Origin: Avibacterium avium
GTDB taxonomy: Bacteria > Pseudomonadota > Gammaproteobacteria > Enterobacterales > Pasteurellaceae
Assembly (NCBI RefSeq): GCF_900454535.1
Contig: NZ_UGSP01000001.1
Coordinates: forward strand, 1,547,501-1,611,500
Length of the DNA stretch: 64,000 nt
Direction of reading: 5' to 3'
The notes under the pieces are model-generated. The model was given only the letters and a program-made list of their open reading frames with translations. It was not told where the DNA came from and searched no databases. The stretch's first letter is position 1. Each line of letters starts with the position of its first letter. Both the position numbers and the translations under genes were made by a program. Shown here piece by piece: positions 54,270-61,028 of this stretch.

Positions 54270-56741
54270 TTATGCCGATTGTTTCGGTTGTTTAAACACC
54301 GTTACGGCTGGCGCTTCGCCAGTGAATTTTTCTACTTGTACAATACAAGTGTTTGGCGAATTACCCTGTGCAAGTTTTGACGTGCCTTCATCGCGAGTAA
54401 GCACATTCGGGCAGCCATTTTTACACAATGGTTTATCCGATTGTCCAAGATCCGCAGGATCGTACCAAGCCCCTTCGTGCAAGGCTACTGTGCCTTTGAT
54501 AATGCCATCAGTAACCACAGCCCCTGCAAGCACCTGTCCACGGGAATTGAAAATTCGCACAATATCACCATCAATAATACCACGCGTTGCCGCATCATCT
54601 TTATGAATCAACACTGGCTCACGATCATTCACGGCATATTTTTGACGTAATGAAGTATGCGCAAGCTGACTGTGCAAGCGGTAATATGGGTGTGGTGTAA
54701 CTAAAGCTAAAGGCGCTTCTGCGGTGGTGTTGCCAGCAAATTCTGCCGGTTCCATCCAGCTTGGATAGCCTTTGCAATCGTCATAATTCATTTTGGCTAC
54801 CACATCAGAATAAATTTCAATTTTACCTGATGGTGTACCCAATGGATTCAATAATGGATCATTGCGGAACTCTTCGTAACGCACCCATTTTTTCGCTTTT
54901 TCATTGGCTTTGAAAGTAATCGGTTTATTTTCTTCCCAGAATTTCTCGAATTTAGGCATTAATACACGGTTTTTGCGTGCCGCATCAAATGCCGTTTGGT
55001 AGAAACCTTTTAACCAATCCATTTCCGATTTATTTTCGGTGAATTGTTCTTCCACACCAGCACGCTTCGCTAATTCGGTGAAGATGTCATAATCACTTTT
55101 CGCTTCAAATTGCGGTGGCACAACTTGTTTCATTGGGTAGATATTCATCATTGAATAATCGCCTGACATTGTTAAGTCGTTACGCTCATAACTTGTTGTT
55201 ACAGGTAATACAATATCTGCCATTCGTGCCGTTGGTGTCCAGTTTACTTCATTCACAATAAAGGTATCTGGCTTATGGAAGGCTTTCACTAAGGTATTGG
55301 TATCTTGATGATGTACAAATGGATTACCACCCGCCCAATACACTAATTTAATATCGGGATAGGTAATTTCCGTGCCATTATATTGAATCGTTTTGCCGGG
55401 GTTAAGTAAAGCATCTGCCACTCGTGCCACAGGAAATGCCATTTTTGATGTTTCATCAAGCCACGTTTTTTCCCCTGCTTGTACGGCTGGATTTGCGGTG
55501 ATCGAACCTAAAATTCCGCCTGTTGCAGTTGGCACACCACCATTGGCATAGTGATAACTAAAGCCGAAGCCGCCGCCCGGTAAACCAATTTGTCCGAGCA
55601 TAGAAGCCAGCGTTACCATCATCCAGTGGCTTTGCTCACCGTGGCGTTGACGTTGCATTCCCCAACCGCCCATTAACATTGTGCGTTTAGTCACAAAATC
55701 ATTGGCAAGTTGCTTAATCACCTCTACTGGTACGCCAGTTAATTTGCTTGCCCAAGTGGCATCTTTTGGCTGCCCATCTGTTTTGCCTAATAAATATTCT
55801 TCAAATTTATCGTAGCCTGACGTGTATTTTTTCAAGAAGGCTTTGTCGTGCTTGTCTTCGCTCACTAAGGTATGTGCAATCCCTAGCATTAGTGGCACGT
55901 CAGTTGCTGTATTAATCGGGATCCACTCTGCACCTAAAAATTCGCAACTTTCGCTACGCACAGGATCAATACAGATAATACGTTTGCCGCTCTCTTTTAA
56001 TTTTTTGAAATAAGCTAAGCCTTCTTGATCCGTAGATGTCCACGCAATGCGTAAGGTTGTGAGTGGATTTGCCGACCATAACACAACAATCTCTGAACTT
56101 TCTAAAATGGTTTCCCAGCTGGTTTGTTGCTCATAAACTTCAATTGTGCCTAAAACGTGCGGCATAATCACTTGTGCAGCCCCGGTAGAATAATCCCCTT
56201 TTGAGCCAACAAAACCACCCGTTACGTTAAGGTAACGATGTAGCAAGGTACGTGCTGCGTGTAGTGAGCCTGAGCTGTACCAACCATAAGAGCCAGCATA
56301 AATCCCTGTTGCACCGTAGCTATCTCTCACCCGTTTCATCTCTTTTGCCACAAGATCAAAGGCCTGCTCCCAAGATACGCGCACCCATTCATCACGTCCA
56401 CGCAAGGTGGTATCTTTGTTGCCTTCTAAATAGCCCTTACGCACCATTGGATATTTAACACGGGTTTCGCTATAAAGCTGATCGGCAACCACAGATTGCA
56501 ACTCATTGGTTAGCGGTGCAGGAATCGCAGGGCCTGACTTCACCACTTTACCGTCTTCCACAACCACGCCTAAAGGCCCCCAGTGTGCCGCAGTAACCAC
56601 CGTGTTTTGCTCTGCCGCCAATGCTTTAGAAGATACCAACGATCCTACTACCCCACCTGATAAAGATGTTCCAGCAAGACCTAATGAAGAATGTTTAATA
56701 AAATCACGGCGACTTGCATTAATGTTGTCTTGTTTTTTCAT
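54270..56741 (-). CDS. torZ: Periplasmic S-/N-oxide reductase, molybdoenzyme (TorZ/MtsZ type)
   Basis: An 823-residue DMSO-reductase-family enzyme using bis-molybdopterin guanine dinucleotide. A twin-arginine signal (SRRDFIKHSSLGLAG) exports it folded to the periplasm. The Mo-ligand Ser is predicted at residue 185 in KGDYSTGAAQ, and GGNPFVHHQDTN and ERNDLTMSGDY are typical of the TorA/BisC/TorZ group. The H. influenzae homologue, MtsZ, has been described as a methionine and biotin sulfoxide reductase, so TMAO should not be assumed to be the main substrate. Electrons come from the pentaheme cytochrome encoded upstream. A candidate Moco riboswitch lies in its leader. Confidence 0.93.
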   Translation of the reverse strand: MKKQDNINASRRDFIKHSSLGLAGTSLSGGVVGSLVSSKALAAEQNTVVTAAHWGPLGVVVEDGKVVKSGPAIPAPLTNELQSVVADQLYSETRVKYPMVRKGYLEGNKDTTLRGRDEWVRVSWEQAFDLVAKEMKRVRDSYGATGIYAGSYGWYSSGSLHAARTLLHRYLNVTGGFVGSKGDYSTGAAQVIMPHVLGTIEVYEQQTSWETILESSEIVVLWSANPLTTLRIAWTSTDQEGLAYFKKLKESGKRIICIDPVRSESCEFLGAEWIPINTATDVPLMLGIAHTLVSEDKHDKAFLKKYTSGYDKFEEYLLGKTDGQPKDATWASKLTGVPVEVIKQLANDFVTKRTMLMGGWGMQRQRHGEQSHWMMVTLASMLGQIGLPGGGFGFSYHYANGGVPTATGGILGSITANPAVQAGEKTWLDETSKMAFPVARVADALLNPGKTIQYNGTEITYPDIKLVYWAGGNPFVHHQDTNTLVKAFHKPDTFIVNEVNWTPTARMADIVLPVTTSYERNDLTMSGDYSMMNIYPMKQVVPPQFEAKSDYDIFTELAKRAGVEEQFTENKSEMDWLKGFYQTAFDAARKNRVLMPKFEKFWEENKPITFKANEKAKKWVRYEEFRNDPLLNPLGTPSGKIEIYSDVVAKMNYDDCKGYPSWMEPAEFAGNTTAEAPLALVTPHPYYRLHSQLAHTSLRQKYAVNDREPVLIHKDDAATRGIIDGDIVRIFNSRGQVLAGAVVTDGIIKGTVALHEGAWYDPADLGQSDKPLCKNGCPNVLTRDEGTSKLAQGNSPNTCIVQVEKFTGEAPAVTVFKQPKQSA

Positions 56742-56854
56742 TGTTCACCTCAGTATGACTTTCCACGGCATTTTATATCTGGGGAAAATTCTGAAAATTT
56801 GCACCGCACTTATAAAATGCTATGAGTTTAACTTACGACACCTTTCTAAAACGA

Positions 56855-56955
56855 GTGGCATAATCATTTCTAACCATACCATTGTGCAATCAAGTTGCAG
56901 GCATTGCTTCCATATCTTTCGACTTAGGATCACAAGCTCGGAGTCAAACCAGTGC
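56855..56955 (-). ncRNA. Candidate molybdenum-cofactor (Moco) riboswitch in the torZ leader
   Basis: On the minus strand the torY-torZ gap holds an ACUCCGAGC segment followed by a hairpin with CCUAAG (56923-56928), UC-GAAA-GA and UAUGG (56910-56914), the canonical 11-nucleotide GAAA-tetraloop receptor. Next comes a two-part stem: AUGCC pairs with GGUAU, and inside it UGCAA pairs with UUGCA. Then GGUUAGAAAUGA follows. These pieces resemble the Moco RNA motif, and the downstream gene is a Moco enzyme. The outer closing stem was not resolved and the boundaries are approximate. Resemblance is from memory, not a covariance search. Confidence 0.55.
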
Positions 56956-56989
56956 TAAATAATTTTAGCGATATTCCAAATGGAAACTA

Positions 56990-58114
56990 TTAATGTGATG
57001 CGCCCACTTTATCCTTACTATTACGTTGTAAATAAATCGTGAGTGTGCGGACATCATCTGCTGACATTGATGTACGATTTTTCATTGAGTTCACCACACC
57101 AATCCATTGATTCGCGGTGTAATGATCTGCCCCAATTGCAGCGTGGCAACCACTACAATAGGTTTCATTCAAATTGTGACCAAATTGATTAAGTGCGGTC
57201 AAATTTGCCGTTAAAATAGATTTCGGTGCATTAATTTGCAAACGGACTTCCTTCCAATCTGAAGCGGTAACTTCATCATAAACAGAACGTAACACCTGCA
57301 TTTTATCTTGCGGCACATCTTCCAATAACGCCACCATAATGCGTTTACCTAAATCCATATAAAGAATGCTTTCCGCCCCAGCTTGCTGCCAGCCTGTGAT
57401 CGTCGCTGAAACTTGATCCCCCGTGGCTTTCCAATCGGTCAATTCAGCATAAGGCATTAGTCGAATACTGCCCCCATCAGCAATATTGACATTACTCATC
57501 GCGAGGCTATATAAGGTTTTATCCTGTGGGCTAAACTCCCCGCCGTGTTTACTTAACTCACCACTGGCTTCTTGGTTATCAACGTCCATTTCAGGCATAA
57601 AATGCACAATGCCTTTATGGCAATCAATGCACGTTTGATTGGTTTCCTGTGCTATTTTATGCATTTTCTGCGCGGCTTCTGATTGCTCTGAAAGCACCAT
57701 TGCTTCAGCACTATGACAACTTTTACAAGTGGCCGAATCGTTTTCTTTCATCTCCGCCCAAACCTGTTTCGCCATAGCTAAACGATGGGTTTCATAGGCT
57801 TCTTGGTCTGGCAATTTATCGACTACAACGGTATTCCACACATCTTTTAACGCCATCACCTTGGTTTTCACATAATGAAATGCGGAATCTTGCGGAATAT
57901 GACAATCTGCACATTCCGCACGAATACCTTTGCGATTAGAAAAATGTACGCTTCCTTCCCATTCTTCCTTTGGAATTTCCATAGAATGGCAGCTCACACA
58001 AAATTCAGTGCTGCTGGTAGCTTTCATTGCATATTGCGTTCCCGCAAACACGCCCACACCAAGCAACACGCCAAACAAACCGCCTAATACAAATTTCTTA
58101 TTCAATTTCGCCAT
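56990..58114 (-). CDS. torY: Pentaheme c-type cytochrome (TorY/MtsM type)
   Basis: 374 residues: an N-terminal membrane anchor (FVLGGLFGVLLGVGVFAG), then a NapC/NirT-type tetraheme domain with CVSCH (Cys39-His43), CADCH (68-72), CKSCH and CIDCH, and a C-terminal monoheme domain with CSGCH. This is the TorC/TorY layout: it oxidises quinol and passes electrons to the periplasmic reductase encoded by torZ. The promoter lies 50-100 bases upstream and carries a perfect 9-2-9 palindrome. A 248-base gap with a likely structured RNA separates it from torZ. Confidence 0.94.
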   Translation of the reverse strand: MAKLNKKFVLGGLFGVLLGVGVFAGTQYAMKATSSTEFCVSCHSMEIPKEEWEGSVHFSNRKGIRAECADCHIPQDSAFHYVKTKVMALKDVWNTVVVDKLPDQEAYETHRLAMAKQVWAEMKENDSATCKSCHSAEAMVLSEQSEAAQKMHKIAQETNQTCIDCHKGIVHFMPEMDVDNQEASGELSKHGGEFSPQDKTLYSLAMSNVNIADGGSIRLMPYAELTDWKATGDQVSATITGWQQAGAESILYMDLGKRIMVALLEDVPQDKMQVLRSVYDEVTASDWKEVRLQINAPKSILTANLTALNQFGHNLNETYCSGCHAAIGADHYTANQWIGVVNSMKNRTSMSADDVRTLTIYLQRNSKDKVGASH

Positions 58115-58166
58115 AACTCCCCCACATCAAACAAATACATCAAAATAGGTAGAAATAATAATTTGG

Positions 58167-58212
58167 ATTATAAATTTAGAATAAGGGATCTCAATACGTA
58201 AAGTTACGTATT
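58167..58212 (-). promoter_or_regulatory. torY promoter with perfect 9-2-9 palindrome
   Basis: On the minus strand TTGAGA (58189-58194) and TATAAT (58167-58172) are 16 bases apart, a strong sigma-70 promoter. AATACGTAA (58193-58201), two bases, then TTACGTATT (58204-58212) is a perfect inverted repeat that overlaps the -35 edge by two bases. Its TACGTAA-N2-TTACGTA core has the 7-2-7 geometry used by NarL/LuxR-type dimers. Confidence 0.75.
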
Positions 58213-58258
58213 TACCCAATAAGTATTAGAAAGTTTGATTTATCGCAAAAGAAAGGAA

Positions 58259-59962
58259 CTAAAGCCGAAACCAATGAGGCAACTTAAAGACAGATTCAGC
58301 AAAAACGTCAGGCGCTATCACCGTGCTTTTTCCTTGTTGAATCTGAAAAAGTAAATGAGGTTGGCTAATAGAAAGATCTTGGGTGTTATCAGGATAAGTC
58401 AGCCCTGCTTGCACTTCTCCACCAAAATAGTAAGTGCCATTTACCCCTGTATAAGCTAAGGAACGAATGCCATTAATGACTTCTTTAAACGCCCTTGGGG
58501 AAGTGCTATGTCGCCAAACATTGGCAAGAATTTGAATTTGATCATAAGCGACACTCGCTTGTGAATAACTGGGTTGATGATCAAAAAATCGTTGATAATC
58601 TTGGCAAAATTTGCGTCCTGCATAAGTCATACTCAGCCCTGTGGTACTTGCCCACAATACGCCCTCACACTGTTGTTCTTGCGGTAAAAATACCGAAGGT
58701 GCGTAAATACTATAAATAATCGCGTTAATCGGATTTTGGATAAAAGATTGATAAAATTGCAAAATATCTTCCGCAAAATAAGAAGCAAACACGATTAAAG
58801 TGGGATCAAAATAGCACACTTGTTTCATCGCATAATCAAAAACTTGTGGAGATTTTTCTAATGTCAAAACATCGACCTGCCAATGTTCCTGACGTAATTG
58901 AGAGATAAGATTTTCAATACCTATATCGATTTTTTGCCATTTAACTGTAATCACTAAAATCCTTTTATTTTTCATCACTTGCGGATAATGGAATTGATAA
59001 GCTCGAATAAAACGTGCAACCCCTGCCCCATAGTTAATATCGCTGGCACACGCCTGAAAAATATTTTTTATCTGATTGTGATGAGATTTGCCCAAATCAC
59101 TATGTGTAGCAAGATGAATATAGGGAATTCCTTTACTGGCAATCCATTCGTGTAAATCAGGAGAATAGCAGGCATAGCTCGCAGAAATCGCATCAACTTC
59201 TTTATCTAATAATCGTTGGTATGCTTGATGGATACTTTGCGGATCATCAACACAAAATCCTACCGTTTCTAACCGCACTTGCCGCCCATTAATCCCACCT
59301 TGTTGGTTAATCATTTCCACTGCTAATTGTGAGCCGTTGCATAATTCTTGCGTATCTAGCTTACCAATTCCTTGTTCCACATAAGGAACGCCAATAGTAA
59401 TAGGATAAGTCCTTGTTGAATGAATAACGTGCAGTGCTTTTTGCGGCAGTTTTTCCCCTTTCGCAAGGCTTTCAATTTCATACGTTGCTAAAATAGATTG
59501 CGATAAATCACCCGGTGTTGGCAAACAGCACAGATTTTCTGTTACCGCAAACACCGCCAAGCTAGTCCGATTTTCAATTTTTGTTTTTTGAAAAAGATGC
59601 TCAACGTGTTTGGCAACAGTACGTTCACTAATAAAAAGCTGTTGAGAAATTTCTACATTGCTTAGTCCACTACTGAGCAAGGTGAGAATTTCAATTTCTC
59701 GCTTACTCAGCTCAAAAGGCAACTGAGTTTGCTGGGCTGTCATTAAGGTAAAAATCTGCTTATAGCGTTGTAAACTCACATTAAGCCATTGATTATTTTC
59801 TGTTTGATAATAAAAGCATAAGCTATCTCGCTTGGAAGAAAGTAAAGCCTGAGCATAATCAATAAGCTGAGGGAGCATTTCAAAATAGGCTTTCCCTACA
59901 CAACTATCCCACTCTATTAATTGTTTTTGCTCATCAACCAAGCACGCCCACGTCAATTCCAT
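58259..59962 (-). CDS. LuxR-type HTH regulator fused to a periplasmic-binding-protein-like sensor domain
   Basis: 567 residues. Residues 1-80 form a short N-terminal region; 84-145 form a LuxR/NarL-type HTH (LSKREIEILTLLSSGLSNVEISQQLFISERTVAKHVEHLF). From about 186 to 520 the sequence matches a type I periplasmic-binding fold of the AmiC/LivJ/UrtA kind (NGSQLAVEMINQQGGINGRQVRLETV). There is no signal peptide or membrane segment, so the binding-protein fold appears to work in the cytoplasm as a ligand sensor. The gene is 144 bases upstream of torY on the same strand, and the palindrome in that gap is the obvious candidate operator. The ligand is unknown; an amide, branched-chain amino acid or a sulfoxide or N-oxide is possible. 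Confidence 0.85.
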   Translation of the reverse strand: MELTWACLVDEQKQLIEWDSCVGKAYFEMLPQLIDYAQALLSSKRDSLCFYYQTENNQWLNVSLQRYKQIFTLMTAQQTQLPFELSKREIEILTLLSSGLSNVEISQQLFISERTVAKHVEHLFQKTKIENRTSLAVFAVTENLCCLPTPGDLSQSILATYEIESLAKGEKLPQKALHVIHSTRTYPITIGVPYVEQGIGKLDTQELCNGSQLAVEMINQQGGINGRQVRLETVGFCVDDPQSIHQAYQRLLDKEVDAISASYACYSPDLHEWIASKGIPYIHLATHSDLGKSHHNQIKNIFQACASDINYGAGVARFIRAYQFHYPQVMKNKRILVITVKWQKIDIGIENLISQLRQEHWQVDVLTLEKSPQVFDYAMKQVCYFDPTLIVFASYFAEDILQFYQSFIQNPINAIIYSIYAPSVFLPQEQQCEGVLWASTTGLSMTYAGRKFCQDYQRFFDHQPSYSQASVAYDQIQILANVWRHSTSPRAFKEVINGIRSLAYTGVNGTYYFGGEVQAGLTYPDNTQDLSISQPHLLFQIQQGKSTVIAPDVFAESVFKLPHWFRL

Positions 59963-60081
59963 TTTTATCCTAATCTGTTATTTGCAAACGGAATTATCAT
60001 AAAGAAGTTTGTATGCCAATTTACTGATATAAATCAATAGATAAATGACAAAACAAAGTGCGGTGAAATTTTTTATCATTT

Positions 60082-60108
60082 TTGAAATCTTGCAAACCTT
60101 AGTATAAT
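60082..60108 (+). promoter_or_regulatory. Probable xthA promoter
   Basis: TTGAAA (60082-60087) and a perfect TATAAT (60103-60108) with a 15-base spacer, about 42 bases upstream of the xthA start. Confidence 0.5.
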
Positions 60109-60150
60109 GCCCGTCTGATTTTGATAAATGAACAATTAGGAACGTATTGA

Positions 60151-60954
60151 ATGAAAGTAATGTCTTTTAATATCAATGGATTACGAGCAAGACCTCATCA
60201 GCTTGAAGCCATTATTGAACAGTATCAGCCCGATATTTTGGGATTGCAGGAAATTAAGGTGGCAGATGAAGATTTCCCTTATGCGTTGGTGGAACACTTG
60301 GGTTATCACGTTTATCACCACGGGCAAAAGGGGCATTATGGCGTAGCATTTTTGCTCAAACAAGCGCCCAAATCCATTCACAAAGGCTTCCCTACAGATG
60401 AGGCGGATGCACAAAAACGCATCATTATGGCAGAAATGGAAACCGAATTTGGTTTGCTTACAGTAATCAACGGTTACTTTCCACAAGGGGAAAGCCGCAA
60501 GCACGAAACAAAATTCCCTGCTAAAGAAAAATTTTATGCAGATTTGCAACGTTATTTAGAGCAGGATCACAATAAAGACAATCCCATTATTATTATGGGT
60601 GATATGAATATCAGCCCGAGTGATTTGGATATTGGTATTGGTGAAGAAAATCGTAAACGCTGGTTGCGCACTGGCAAATGTTCGTTCTTACCTGAAGAAA
60701 GAGAATGGTATAACCGCTTATATGCCTACGGTTTAACGGACACTTTCCGCCATTTAAACCCGACAGTTAATGATAAATTCTCGTGGTTTGATTATCGCTC
60801 AAAAGGCTTTGACGATAACCGCGGCTTACGCATTGATCATATTTTAGCAAGCAATAATTTAATCGAACGCTGCACAGATACAGGTATTGCCCTAGATATT
60901 CGTGCAATGGAAAAACCCTCCGACCACGCACCAATTTGGGCGGTGTTTGAATAA
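60151..60954 (+). CDS. xthA: Exodeoxyribonuclease III
   Basis: Major AP endonuclease and 3'-5' exonuclease of base-excision repair. 267 residues with [18 protein letters not shown], the metal-binding Glu in LQEIK, the catalytic Asp and Asn in [10 protein letters not shown], and the C-terminal RIDHIL and [10 protein letters not shown] with the active-site His. Length and motifs equal those of the E. coli enzyme. Confidence 0.97.
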   Translation: MKVMSFNINGLRARPHQLEAIIEQYQPDILGLQEIKVADEDFPYALVEHLGYHVYHHGQKGHYGVAFLLKQAPKSIHKGFPTDEADAQKRIIMAEMETEFGLLTVINGYFPQGESRKHETKFPAKEKFYADLQRYLEQDHNKDNPIIIMGDMNISPSDLDIGIGEENRKRWLRTGKCSFLPEEREWYNRLYAYGLTDTFRHLNPTVNDKFSWFDYRSKGFDDNRGLRIDHILASNNLIERCTDTGIALDIRAMEKPSDHAPIWAVFE

Positions 60955-60964
60955 TTAAAAAAAA

Positions 60965-61011
60965 CTCACCGCACTTTTTGGCATAAAGGTTTATCCATTT
61001 TGTGCGGTGAG
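60965..61011. terminator. Inverted uptake-signal hairpin between xthA and hrpA
   Basis: CTCACCGCAC (60965-60974) and GTGCGGTGAG (61002-61011) form a perfect 10-bp stem between two convergent genes; the left arm contains a full uptake signal. Confidence 0.7.
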
Positions 61012-61028
61012 AAGATTTTATATCCTGA

